From assembly GCF_011038965.1 (NCBI RefSeq), contig NZ_JAAKEB010000004.1, positions 62,001 through 126,000 of the forward strand: DNA of 64,000 nt, read 5' to 3'. This DNA comes from Adlercreutzia sp. ZJ141 (GTDB lineage Bacteria > Actinomycetota > Coriobacteriia > Coriobacteriales > Eggerthellaceae). Below, piece after piece: positions 27,033 to 34,704 of the stretch. The position numbers and the translations under genes were made by a program. Position 1 is the first letter of the stretch. Every line of letters starts with the position of its first letter. The notes beneath the pieces were generated by a model that had not been told where the DNA came from, ran no database searches, and was given only the letters and a program-made list of their open reading frames with translations.

Positions 27033-28436
27033 TCAGTTTCGGGGCTGGTTGCCGGCGAACAGTTCGCGCGAAACAGGATGAGCCGACAGCAGCGATGTTG
27101 TTGCTCCGTCGATGAGGGCGAAAGCGCCGCTCGCCTCGAAGATTCTGCTGGGGGAACGAGCGTCGTCGCATGTTTGTACAATGCCGCAACGATGCATTCT
27201 GTTGAGTGCATCGTTGCATGCCGAAAAGCTCTTTCCGGTAAGCTTGCACGCGCACTCTACCGTGATCAGCGGATAGCCGGCAAGCAGTTGCAAGATGGCA
27301 TCGGCGGCCGATCCCTTACTCGATTTCCCCAGCTTTCGACTCCATTCCGCCTTCAATTTCTCGAAATGGGCAATACAGCTTTCGGTAACCGCTGCGGCGG
27401 CACCGGTGCTATCGGCGCAGAACCGCGCCCAGTTGTCCAACGCCAGGGCGCGATCGCGGTCGTCCATCGAATTGCCGAAACGGTATGGCAAAAGCAGCTT
27501 CGCGTGACAAGGAGTATTGATGGCAGGCAGCAAGGCGATGGGTGCAATGATGCTTTTCACCAGGCCACGCGCGTAGAAAAGCGCATGCGAAAGCGCGCGG
27601 CCCGTTCTATCGAGACCTGTTTTGAACGGTCGAATTTCCTCAAATTGAAAATGCATGAAGCTCGCCTGAGCAATGGGGGAGAAGCAGCCGCTGTTCACGA
27701 AGTCGCAAAGATCGTTAACAAGCGGGGTAATTTCTTCAGGTAGCGAGGGTTGAAAACATGCAGGGCCACTTCCGGCGTCGCTCTCGCATTCGTCTTCGGG
27801 TGCTCGTTCGGGGGTGCCCTCCAAACAGGGGTTGCCTCGAAAATGTGTTCCAGTTTCGACGGCAGGCTTTCCGTGTACGCAGCGAGAATGCACGTCGAGA
27901 ATAAAGTCGGGCGTGAACGTAAACCCAGGCTCCACTGTGTGTGATATCCAACGCAGCGTTTGCAAGTAGCGGTACGCCTCTTGCGATGCTTCGGCTTGCA
28001 TGGAGGCCGAAGCATCGGGTTGAGCTGTCGCATGAGAAGGTACGGCGGCGTTTGGCGGCTGGCTTTTAGCGGTGGCGTCGTACACTGCCAAGTCGCGCAT
28101 GCTCGGCTGCAGGCCGTCTACGCGCACGGTCGAATACGCCTCAATGCGTGCGATAGTTTGCATGAGGGATCGTCCGAACAACGACGACGCTAGATGATCT
28201 TCAAGCCGCACAAGTGCCATTTCGGCGCGAAATGCCTCCGCAGAGGTTCTGCCAGAAAGAAAGAACTGCTGGTGGGACAGGGGAACTGGAGCAAACACGG
28301 TGACCTCCCATGATCCGCGGTCCTCCATGAGCCGTCTGTACTTTCCTTCATTGTACGCCATCGCCCGGCATCGCTGGCCGCCATTGCGGTTTCTTTGATT
28401 TTCTGCAATGGGTGCGTAGGTGACGAGGGCTGACAT
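27033..28436 (-). CDS. Fic-fold protein with degraded AMPylation motif
   Basis: 467 residues. The Fic core is recognisable from ASFMHFQFEEIRPFKTG followed by LDRTGRALSHALF, at about residues 258-285. Active Fic enzymes have HPFxDGNGR here; this protein has RPFKTGLDR, so the catalytic His and the Asp/Asn are missing. Upstream, STVRVDG resembles the inhibitory-helix motif (S/T-x3-E-G/N) with Asp in place of Glu. The C-terminal ~80 residues form a winged-helix-like domain. It probably no longer transfers AMP and may act as a binding or DNA-associated protein. Start choice is uncertain: neither this ATG nor the one 75 bases in has a clear ribosome site. Confidence 0.75.
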   Translation of the reverse strand: MSALVTYAPIAENQRNRNGGQRCRAMAYNEGKYRRLMEDRGSWEVTVFAPVPLSHQQFFLSGRTSAEAFRAEMALVRLEDHLASSLFGRSLMQTIARIEAYSTVRVDGLQPSMRDLAVYDATAKSQPPNAAVPSHATAQPDASASMQAEASQEAYRYLQTLRWISHTVEPGFTFTPDFILDVHSRCVHGKPAVETGTHFRGNPCLEGTPERAPEDECESDAGSGPACFQPSLPEEITPLVNDLCDFVNSGCFSPIAQASFMHFQFEEIRPFKTGLDRTGRALSHALFYARGLVKSIIAPIALLPAINTPCHAKLLLPYRFGNSMDDRDRALALDNWARFCADSTGAAAAVTESCIAHFEKLKAEWSRKLGKSSKGSAADAILQLLAGYPLITVECACKLTGKSFSACNDALNRMHRCGIVQTCDDARSPSRIFEASGAFALIDGATTSLLSAHPVSRELFAGNQPRN

Positions 28437-28767
28437 GTGGCGGGAGCGCGGCGGGTACGCTCAGTTCGCAAAGCAATTGTTTACGCTTCAATAATGGGGA
28501 GGGGGGACAATATAGAGCAGTACTAACCAAGGAAGCCAAAAAGCCCCGAGGAAAGAAACCGTGTCGTCAAAGCCCCACTTGTAGCGCAAAAGTACCCCTT
28601 CACACAGAAAAATGAAGACATATGCGGAACTTAGCTGTAATATGCAAAAGGTTTGCGAAAAACAATACGATAAGCGTAAACCGTCAATGTTAGTTTGCGA
28701 GAATCAAATCGGGATACGACATTTACCGTTTTGAAATGTGTGTGAATGTAGGGGGCGTAACTCTAAC
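28437..28767. other. gene-free, AT-rich stretch upstream of the fic gene
   Basis: No coding region is supported. The right half is visibly richer in A and T than the neighbouring chromosome. It should contain promoters for the fic gene (leftward) and the small winged-helix gene (rightward), but none is clear. Confidence 0.5.
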
Positions 28768-29028
28768 ATGAAAAGGGAACGAGCTTGGCATCTGACGCGC
28801 TCCCAGCAACAGATTCTTAACTATCTTGTTAATCTAACGGCAACCGACGGCGTGGCGCGGTGCACGAAGCGCGATATCGCCCAAGCCATTGGTTGTAGTG
28901 ATAAAACCGCCGACCGTGCGCTCGTGCGCTTGCGCAGGGAAGGGTTTGTCGAAGCGTCCGCCTGCTTTGATGAAAGTGGAGCTCAAATAGGCAACACCTA
29001 TCGAGTCCTGCGACGTTCGGTCATGTAG
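28768..29028 (+). CDS. small winged-helix DNA-binding protein
   Basis: 87 residues: LTRSQQQILNYLVNLTATDG, then CTKRDIAQAIGCSDKTADRA and LVRLRREGFVEAS, a clear winged helix-turn-helix of the type that opens MarR- or replication-initiator-like proteins. There is no effector domain. An ATG 30 bases upstream is also in frame; GGGGG lies between the two. It sits in the AT-richer accessory region next to remnants of other genes, so it may be a control gene of a lost element. Confidence 0.65.
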   Translation: MKRERAWHLTRSQQQILNYLVNLTATDGVARCTKRDIAQAIGCSDKTADRALVRLRREGFVEASACFDESGAQIGNTYRVLRRSVM

Positions 29029-29049
29029 TGTACCAAAGCTGCTTAGTGC

Positions 29050-29137
29050 GTGTTCTGCTCGGCGACAATGGTGAAGTAGTGGGTATGGGTGCTATGACGG
29101 AAACCACCTCACGGGCGTCTACGTGCTGCCGGCATGG
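29050..29137 (+). pseudogene. fragment of a GNAT acetyltransferase gene (partial copy of 32372-32460)
   Basis: 88 bases match the middle of the intact GNAT gene at 32372-32460 at about 90% identity, with one base deleted and so out of frame. It covers the segment encoding VLLGDNGEVVGTG to VYVLPAW. Nothing of the gene's ends is present. It marks an old duplication or a recombination scar 3.3 kb from the intact copy. Confidence 0.85.
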
Positions 29138-29232
29138 TTTGGAGTGCTTCCAACTGCTTATTGTGGGAATCCGAGAAACTGCTCAGTGAATAAACGTTGA
29201 GAGCCGTTCCCTGTCTATGTAATGCCTGATAA

Positions 29233-29268
29233 GCAAACGTGGACCACACTTTAGTGATCCACGTTTGC
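29233..29268 (-). terminator. hairpin past the membrane-protein remnant
   Basis: GCAAACGTGGA (29233-29243) and TCCACGTTTGC (29258-29268) form an 11-bp perfect stem nine bases beyond the minus-strand stop at 29277. No strong T run on either side. Confidence 0.5.
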
Positions 29269-29276
29269 CAACGGTC

Positions 29277-29564
29277 TCAGCTTTGGAGAAACCCAGGGCT
29301 ATACAACTCGATTGGTTCAAAGCCGAAGCGATTCGCGTCAAGTGTTTTTACTACCGTCTTAATGGCCATAACTTCGCTAATGACCCAAATGGGCTCGAGA
29401 ACTCCGAACAGGGTGAACAACCAGAAGAAATCGTACTCAATCATAAGCACCCAGCACATCACGGAACACATAGTGTCCCACACGATCATGGCGCAGTGCA
29501 CATTGACGGGATAGCAGTCTACACCGTCGCGCTTCTGGATACCCGCGACGTTCGTGTAATGCAT
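29277..29564 (-). pseudogene. possible 3' remnant of a membrane protein gene
   Basis: A 95-codon minus-strand reading frame with a strongly hydrophobic middle (SVMCWVLMIEYDFFWLFTLF) and a polar tail. It is followed at once by a stem-loop, as a real gene end would be, but no ribosome site precedes the ATG. The family was not recognised. The best reading is the C-terminal part of a membrane protein whose 5' end was lost; an intact small membrane protein is possible. Confidence 0.35.
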
Positions 29565-29622
29565 AAAGCCTAGTGGTTAGTTAAGCACTCGTTTTCCAGT
29601 TCGATTGTCGGTTACAGGCGAA

Positions 29623-29666
29623 TCGGGACACCGGGGACACAAGGTCATTGTCCCGAATTGTCCCCG
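29623..29666. repeat. interleaved inverted repeats
   Basis: TCGGGACA (29623) and CGGGGACA (29632) are followed by TGTCCCGA (29649) and TGTCCCCG (29659): two palindromes whose arms alternate, so they are alternative hairpins or a pseudoknot. The words resemble those of the hairpin at 13652-13719. Confidence 0.6.
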
Positions 29667-29806
29667 TTGGTTCCGCCCTTTGAAGCAAATTCGGATAGTG
29701 TTCCCATTATCCACGTTGTCCCGTGGTCAGCGAAACCCTCTTTGGCCGGATGCGAGTTGTGGCCGAGTCTCGAAATCCGCCGCAGAGCGCAGTATGGGTC
29801 GTCGGC

Positions 29807-29812
29807 TATAAT
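29807..29812 (+). promoter_or_regulatory. -10 element before the ATPase/nuclease gene
   Basis: A perfect TATAAT 41 bases before the start at 29853, with GGC just upstream. No -35 at normal distance. Confidence 0.45.
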
Positions 29813-29852
29813 AGCCTTAATCAACGGGTAATGCGGTGAAAGCGGTAGAACC

Positions 29853-31631
29853 ATGGGCGAGTCGAGCGGGTTATACAAAGATGGCATATTTCGCAAGGGG
29901 AAGGTGCGTATCTCTGATCTTGCGGGCCGCAAGATGTTGCCCATTGGGAACAGCAACTTCGCCACGGTGGTAGAAAACTCGGTGTTTATCGATAAGTCGA
30001 TGCTTATTGCCGATGTGCTCGACAGTGGTTCGTCGGTCACGTTGTTCTGCCGGCCGCGCCGCTTTGGCAAGTCGTTGAACCTGAATATGTTGCAACGCTT
30101 CTTTGAAGCTGAGGTGCCGGGTTATCCGCTGCCCGTAGATATTCCGGCATTGTTCGGCAACCTGGCCATTTGGGATGCCGACAGCGGTCGCTACCAAATT
30201 CATGCCGGGGCTTATCCGGTCATTCGCTATTCGTTTAACGATGTGAAGCAGCAGGCATGGAGTAATGCACGAGAGGCGATAGCCGCTAACATTGCAGCAG
30301 AGTATCGGCGTCACGAGTACTTGGGTGAAAGCGATCGTTTGAGTGCGGTGGAAAAAGAGTTGGTCTTGCGTCTTGCCTCTGGAGAGGGCGAGGATGCGGA
30401 AGTGCAGAAGTCTCTCGCTACGCTTTCACAGATGCTCTTTAAGCATCACGGTAGGCGTGTCGTGGTGCTCATCGACGAATATGACGCGCCCGTCATGGCG
30501 GGTTATACCTACGGTTACTATGCAGAAGTGGTTGGCTTCCTTAAAGGATGGCTCACCGGTGCGCTGAAGGATAACGACGCGTTAGCATTCGCGGTACTCA
30601 CCGGGGTGCAGCGCATCACGAAGGAGTCTATCTTTTCAGATTTGAACAACATGACGGTGAACACCGCTCTCGATACGGCCTCCGATGAGCGTTACGGTTT
30701 TACTCAAGCAGAAGTGGATGCCCTGGCCGAGTATTTGGGGTGCAAGAATTGCGTAACTGAGGCCGGGTATTGGTACGATGGTTATCGCTTTGGCAACACG
30801 GACGTGTACAATCCCTGGAGCACGCTCAACTACTTCCGAAGCGGGGGTAAAGCCGATGTGTATTGGGGTAACACCTCGAGCAATGCGGTTTTAGGCGACA
30901 TGGTTCGTAGTGCCGACGACCGCCTGTTGGGAAAACTCTACGGCCTTTTAGAGCCCGGTGGCACTGTGCGCGAGCCGCTGGATTTGGGTATCGTGTTTCC
31001 CGATGTTGGCCTGCGCAAAAGGGCCCTGTGGAGTATGCTGTATTTGGCCGGTTACGTAACCACCGATGACACCGGATCGCCGAATCGCACAGATATCCTG
31101 CGAGCCTTGCGTATTCCTAATCGCGAAATTGGCCTGCTGTTTCAAGGCGAGGTCATCGAGCGTTTCGCTGAGATGGCTGGCGGCCGCGACCGATTGGACG
31201 ACCTTCATGCCGCTTTGATGCGCGGCGAGGAAGCTCTTGTGGAAGAAGAGCTCGAGCGCATCTTGCTGGATTCCGCTAGTTTCTTCGATCTGGTGAATGA
31301 AAACAGCTACCACATGCTCGTGTTAGGGTTGTTGTTTGGGATACCATACTATGGACGGCCGCAGTCGAATCGCGAGGCGGGCCGCGGCCGTTTTGATATC
31401 CAGATTGTGCCAGATAATCCTAAGCGTGCGCCCCTCATCACCATCGAGATTAAATACGCGAGGCCCGAAACGCTGTCCGAAGAGGGCTTGCGTGAACTTG
31501 CTAAGGAAGCTTTGGCCCAGGTTGCCGACCGTGCCTACGACGGGTGGGCGGTCAACAGTGTGGGCAATCTCCGTTATGGTATCGCCTTCAGTGGCAAGGC
31601 TGTCGCTGTGGCAGGGGATCGCATCTGCTAA
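29853..31631 (+). CDS. AAA-ATPase-like protein with C-terminal PD-(D/E)XK nuclease-like domain
   Basis: 592 residues of the AAA-ATPase-like plus DUF1703 architecture common in gut bacteria. The N-terminal half has FVDKS-type entry (NSVFIDKSMLIADVLDSG), a divergent P loop in CRPRRFGKSLNLNML and Walker B VVVLIDEYDAPV. Near the C-terminus GRGRFDIQIVP followed by ITIEIKYARP supplies the D...ExK residues of a PD-(D/E)XK nuclease fold. No partner gene is coupled to it. Members occur in many copies and in variable regions; a role in defence or mobile DNA is suspected but not shown. The ATG at 29853 has only a weak ribosome site. Confidence 0.85.
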   Translation: MGESSGLYKDGIFRKGKVRISDLAGRKMLPIGNSNFATVVENSVFIDKSMLIADVLDSGSSVTLFCRPRRFGKSLNLNMLQRFFEAEVPGYPLPVDIPALFGNLAIWDADSGRYQIHAGAYPVIRYSFNDVKQQAWSNAREAIAANIAAEYRRHEYLGESDRLSAVEKELVLRLASGEGEDAEVQKSLATLSQMLFKHHGRRVVVLIDEYDAPVMAGYTYGYYAEVVGFLKGWLTGALKDNDALAFAVLTGVQRITKESIFSDLNNMTVNTALDTASDERYGFTQAEVDALAEYLGCKNCVTEAGYWYDGYRFGNTDVYNPWSTLNYFRSGGKADVYWGNTSSNAVLGDMVRSADDRLLGKLYGLLEPGGTVREPLDLGIVFPDVGLRKRALWSMLYLAGYVTTDDTGSPNRTDILRALRIPNREIGLLFQGEVIERFAEMAGGRDRLDDLHAALMRGEEALVEEELERILLDSASFFDLVNENSYHMLVLGLLFGIPYYGRPQSNREAGRGRFDIQIVPDNPKRAPLITIEIKYARPETLSEEGLRELAKEALAQVADRAYDGWAVNSVGNLRYGIAFSGKAVAVAGDRIC

Positions 31632-31705
31632 CCTTTGTTGTCTTCAGATTTGTCAGTCACGCTCACGGGAAGCAGCCGCATTCTACTCTGGGGTCAATCG
31701 AGGAC

Positions 31706-31734
31706 TTGCATAGGAATAATTATGCCGCTATAGT
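31706..31734 (+). promoter_or_regulatory. promoter of the hipB-like gene
   Basis: TTGCAT (31706-31711), exactly 17 bp, then TATAGT (31729-31734), 79 bases before the gene start. One of the cleanest promoters in the window. Confidence 0.72.
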
Positions 31735-31812
31735 AGAGGCACTATTTTACCGAACTGAAATCGGCACAATACTACCTCAGCGTTTTCTATCCGAAGGACA
31801 CGAGGATCAACC

Positions 31813-32136
31813 ATGAACGCAACAACCTTCATAAACACTGTTGCTGCCGCTGTCAGGGAGCGTAGACACACCCTGGCTCTCACGCAAAAACAGTTGGCGA
31901 GCATGGCGGGGGTTTCCGAGCGGCTCGTTCGTCTGATTGAGGCAGGCCAAGCCCCTGGCGTAGGCGTTGAAAAGCTCGCGATGGTTCTCTCTCCACTTGG
32001 GCTTGAACTGGCTTTGGAGGGCGATGCGCGTTGCGTAGGCGCATCGGACGAGACGAGTGAGGAAAACGATGAGTACGAGCGACTCCTGCAATATGCGGTA
32101 AGCGGTTGGGAAGGTGCGGGCACCAATGGAAAGTAG
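31813..32136 (+). CDS. HipB-like Xre-family antitoxin
   Basis: 107 residues. An N-terminal Xre-type helix-turn-helix (LALTQKQLASMAGVSERLVRL, then EAGQAPGVGVEKLAMVLSPLGLEL) is typical of HipB. The acidic C-terminal tail would bind a HipA kinase. GAGGA precedes the ATG. A 26-codon hipA start overlaps its end, but the kinase itself is gone. It now stands as an orphan regulator ahead of a GNAT gene. Confidence 0.8.
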   Translation: MNATTFINTVAAAVRERRHTLALTQKQLASMAGVSERLVRLIEAGQAPGVGVEKLAMVLSPLGLELALEGDARCVGASDETSEENDEYERLLQYAVSGWEGAGTNGK

Positions 32137-32206
32137 GGCGCTTGAAGTTCTGATTTCGGGACAACATGCAGAGCTGCTGGCGTTACAGGATAGGAAAGCC
32201 TCGTGA
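32126..32206 (+). pseudogene. truncated hipA (first 26 codons)
   Basis: An ATG overlapping the last codons of the hipB-like gene opens a frame encoding MESRALEVLISGQHAELL and a few more residues, which matches the N-terminal strand-turn-strand of HipA kinases (a short polar start, then LxVxLNGxxVGxL-like). It stops at TGA 32204-32206. Its stop overlaps the GTG start of the GNAT gene, so the remnant may now act as a coupling leader. Confidence 0.6.
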
Positions 32207-32664
32207 GATACATCGTTGCTAAGAGCGATCATGCGGAAGCGATCCACTATGTGCTACAGACGACCATCCGAAGCGTGTATCCGAAGTACTACCCGGCCGA
32301 GGTAGTCGAATTCTTCTGCAGCTTGCACTGTATTGAACACGTGTGGGAAGGTGTCGCATCTGGGCACATGGGTGTTCTGCTCGGCGACAATGGTGAAGTA
32401 GTGGGAACGGGGTGCTACGACGGAAATCACATTACGGGCGTCTACGTGTTGCCGGCATGGCAAGGGCGTGGATGCGGCACGCAGATAATCGAGCAATTGG
32501 AGAAGCTCATCGAAGCCAATCACGATACGGTGTGTCTGGAAGCATCGCTTCCAGCAGCATGTCTCTACGAGCACAGGGGCTACAGGACCGTCGGCCATGG
32601 CGTCATCGATCTCGAAGGCGGCGTGAAGCTGGTTTACGAGAAGATGGAGAGACAATTGAAATGA
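32203..32664 (+). CDS. GNAT-family N-acetyltransferase
   Basis: 153 residues with the acetyl-CoA motif VYVLPAWQGRGCGTQIIEQL and the C-terminal ASLPAACLYEHRGYRTVGHG. Substrate unknown. The GTG start at 32203 follows AGGATAGGAAA and overlaps the stop of the truncated hipA frame. An 88-bp damaged copy of its middle lies at 29050-29137. Acetyltransferases of this kind sometimes act as toxins with a helix-turn-helix antitoxin, but the HTH partner here is HipB-like rather than ribbon-helix-helix, so that is only a possibility. Confidence 0.85.
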   Translation: MRYIVAKSDHAEAIHYVLQTTIRSVYPKYYPAEVVEFFCSLHCIEHVWEGVASGHMGVLLGDNGEVVGTGCYDGNHITGVYVLPAWQGRGCGTQIIEQLEKLIEANHDTVCLEASLPAACLYEHRGYRTVGHGVIDLEGGVKLVYEKMERQLK

Positions 32665-32781
32665 TGCAATTTTAAGCGCTCCAGAAAGCTGATTTACCAC
32701 AGGCCTCTCTTAGATCCTTCTCCATGGCAAAACATGCAGGGTTTTCTATCAGATGGTGGGGTGATTGATTCCTGAGTAAAG

Positions 32782-32816
32782 AAAAACCCCGCTAGCATTT
32801 GCACCGTACGCGGGGT
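32782..32816 (-). terminator. minus-strand terminator
   Basis: ACCCCGC (32786-32792) pairs with GCGGGGT (32810-32816); on the minus strand the stem runs into five T residues. It lies 120 bases past the stop of the gene at 32938-33489. Confidence 0.7.
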
Positions 32817-32828
32817 AAATCTAAACGA

Positions 32829-32859
32829 AGGAGTCGCCCGGTAGCGCGGGGTGCCTCCT
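32829..32859 (-). other. T-box-antiterminator-like sequence, possibly degenerate
   Basis: Read on the minus strand, AGGAG-GCACCCCGCGCTACC-GGGCG-ACTCCT has the closing stem and ACC/CGCG core of a T-box antiterminator and stands directly before the terminator at 32782-32816. The TGG that pairs with tRNA is missing and no specifier stem is evident upstream, so it is at best a relic. Confidence 0.22.
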
Positions 32860-32937
32860 GCTGCGAAGTGTAGCATGTCTAAAGACGGCTGCCATGGGCG
32901 GGTTTTGGAGTGCTACCTTCACGTTTGCCCGATGGAT

Positions 32938-33489
32938 TTAAACAACTCTCTTATACAGAATGGGTTCGTCGTATCCGAAAGTCTTTTTTCCTTTGACCTC
33001 CATACTCTCGCTGACCTCTAAGTAATCTTTGGAGAATCGTTCAAACAGAGTGAACTTTAGCGTAGGGGAAAACATGCTTGTACTGCCGCCTTCCCATACT
33101 CCGTTGCTTTCAACAAACAACGCCGGCGTGAATTTTTCGGATATTTTCAAGTCGTGATAATCAACCGATGTGAGTGCTTCATACGTAAACGTACTTTTCT
33201 TATAGCCATCAGGCAGTTCGTAAGATGTCAGTTGTATTCCAGCCTCTTCTTCGGTAAACAAAAACAAATGAGGTGAGGCGTGCGTATTTCCGTTCGCCGT
33301 ATAGTAGCTTTCCTCAACCATGAAAAGACCCTTGAAGTCCTTCGGCATATTCGTGATCTTTTCGTTGCAGATCGTATTGACATGCTCTGCGAAAGGGAAA
33401 TCGGCATGAGTTTGCTTCATTCTCTCAAACTGCTCAACGTTGTCGAAGTTACCCGTCAACAGAACCATAAACTCGTTCAATTTGCCCAT
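32938..33489 (-). CDS. unknown beta-rich protein in an operon with marR
   Basis: 183 residues, no signal peptide or membrane segment. The N-terminal pattern LNEFMVLLTGNFDNVEQFER, then FKGLFMVEESYY, recalls the CpcT/CpeT fold (short helix, GxFxNxxQ, then a barrel), but this is weak and no function is claimed. GGGAGGA precedes the ATG. Its start lies inside the 3' end of the MarR gene (41-base overlap), so it is very likely controlled by that regulator. The coding sequence is AT-rich compared with the core genes, suggesting transfer. Confidence 0.6.
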   Translation of the reverse strand: MGKLNEFMVLLTGNFDNVEQFERMKQTHADFPFAEHVNTICNEKITNMPKDFKGLFMVEESYYTANGNTHASPHLFLFTEEEAGIQLTSYELPDGYKKSTFTYEALTSVDYHDLKISEKFTPALFVESNGVWEGGSTSMFSPTLKFTLFERFSKDYLEVSESMEVKGKKTFGYDEPILYKRVV

Positions 33490-33925
33490 GTTGCTTTCCT
33501 CCCTGTTTTTTATTGGTCTTGAGAACCAGATTCTTCATGAGGTCTAACAATTCCCGGCGGCTGTCATCATCTATATCGGATAACACCAGTTCATCCCACG
33601 AATGAAAGAGATCACGACTCTCCTCAACTACGTTCATACCTCTTTTGGTCAAGCTTAAAACGTTGAATCTTCTGTCGTCGCTGTTCTTCCTTTGGGTAAC
33701 GAGTTCCTTGTCTATGAGCTTCGCCATAATACGGTGTAGTTGTCCTGCGTCTAATGTAAGGTACTCTGCAATTTCTGTGGAAGAGCAGTTGTTATTCTTG
33801 CTTATATAAATCAGGACGAACAGCTGACCGTACGTTATTCCAAGGTCGCGCATTCTTTCGGTGCAATACGACACAAAGTGTTTTCGCAGTAGTGCGATAT
33901 AAAAAGCAAACGATGTATGTTCCAC
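33449..33925 (-). CDS. MarR-family transcriptional regulator
   Basis: 158 residues with the MarR winged helix: LGITYGQLFVLIYIS, SSTEIAEYLTLDAGQLHRIM, LIDKELVTQRKNSDDRR and LSLTKRGMNVVEE. MarR proteins are dimeric repressors released by small ligands. GTG start at 33925 behind GGGGGTGA. Two 13-bp palindromes sit directly upstream. It overlaps and precedes the unknown gene at 32938-33489, so it probably controls both. Confidence 0.88.
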   Translation of the reverse strand: MEHTSFAFYIALLRKHFVSYCTERMRDLGITYGQLFVLIYISKNNNCSSTEIAEYLTLDAGQLHRIMAKLIDKELVTQRKNSDDRRFNVLSLTKRGMNVVEESRDLFHSWDELVLSDIDDDSRRELLDLMKNLVLKTNKKQGGKQHGQIERVYGSVDG

Positions 33926-33952
33926 GCGATCACCCCCTTCCTACGCTCGTAT

Positions 33953-33991
33953 TTGACAATGTCAATTATGACCTACATTTGACATTGTCAA
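33953..33991 (-). promoter_or_regulatory. marR promoter with two palindromic operators
   Basis: TTGACAATGTCAA (33953-33965) and TTGACATTGTCAA (33979-33991) are near-perfect palindromes centred 26 bp apart. The distal one supplies TTGACA as -35; 17 bp later is TAATTG. Dimer binding at both sites would cover the promoter. Confidence 0.78.
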
Positions 33992-34451
33992 GTTACGAGT
34001 GCCAAAGGGTTCACTCAATTGGCACTATATTGGTCCACGGGTCAGCTAGTGACAGGGGAGCAGTGAGGTAACACAAACGCTCTTTCAGTACACTATGCTG
34101 CAATGTGCCGCGTAGTGCCGTGGTGTGCCGCGCTGCGTTGCGCGTATCTATACAAGCTGCTACACGTTGTAAAGTGCTGCAAGTATCATATGGCGCTGCG
34201 TGTGTATGCATGCATTGTGATACGCTGCGTTCGTCCGTTTCTTGCTGCACACTGCTGAGCTGCTATGTTCAAGCTTAGCGATCTCTTGTCCTGAAAAATG
34301 CAGGATTGCTTGCAATAGGAACCGCGAAAGACATATTCAGGTACGGTTAGATATGTCGAACACCGTGCTGCCTGATTGGGTGTCTGACCGCGAAAGGTTT
34401 GGGCAGGTATGCTCAGGCAAAGAAAGCCTCGCTTTCAGCCACTTTTTCTAC
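33992..34451. other. gene-free stretch before the long inverted repeat
   Basis: Low-complexity GTGC/GCTGC-rich sequence around 34080-34250 with no supportable gene on either strand. It may be decayed coding DNA. Confidence 0.4.
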
Positions 34452-34704
34452 GAAATGCGCGATTGAGCAAAGTTAGCCGTGGCTTCGGGAACTTTTTTTA
34501 CGAAATGTACGATGTGATGGAGTCGGTAAAGCTCATCGAATCTTCAGAAAAAACAGCGGTCGTCTCTGACCAGGGAAAACGTAAGAGCAGTCTTAAGAAG
34601 AGAAGAGTAATGCTCGTTTCCTACCCACTTTTATCGCTTTAAATCGTACATTTCGTGGAAAAAGTTCCCGAAGCCACGGCTAACTTTGCTCAATCGCGCA
34701 TTTC
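34452..34704. mobile_element. 253-bp element with 62-bp inverted arms (MITE-like)
   Basis: Arms at 34452-34513 and 34643-34704 are reverse complements at 60 of 62 positions, around a 129-bp centre without a supportable gene. Each arm carries the word ACGAAATG or GAAATG plus YRCGAT at both of its ends, so the motif occurs four times. The transcript could fold into a very long hairpin on either strand. No transposase and no certain target duplication were found. Confidence 0.6.

Noticed and set aside
33992-34451. Possible tRNA or structured RNA gene in the gene-free gap
   Set aside because: No cloverleaf, no conserved T-loop sequence and no CCA end; the sequence is simple and GTGC-rich.
34409-34642. 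77-codon frame inside the 62-bp inverted-repeat element
   Set aside because: It runs from one arm into the centre, has no ribosome site and no protein-like pattern; it follows from the repeat sequence.
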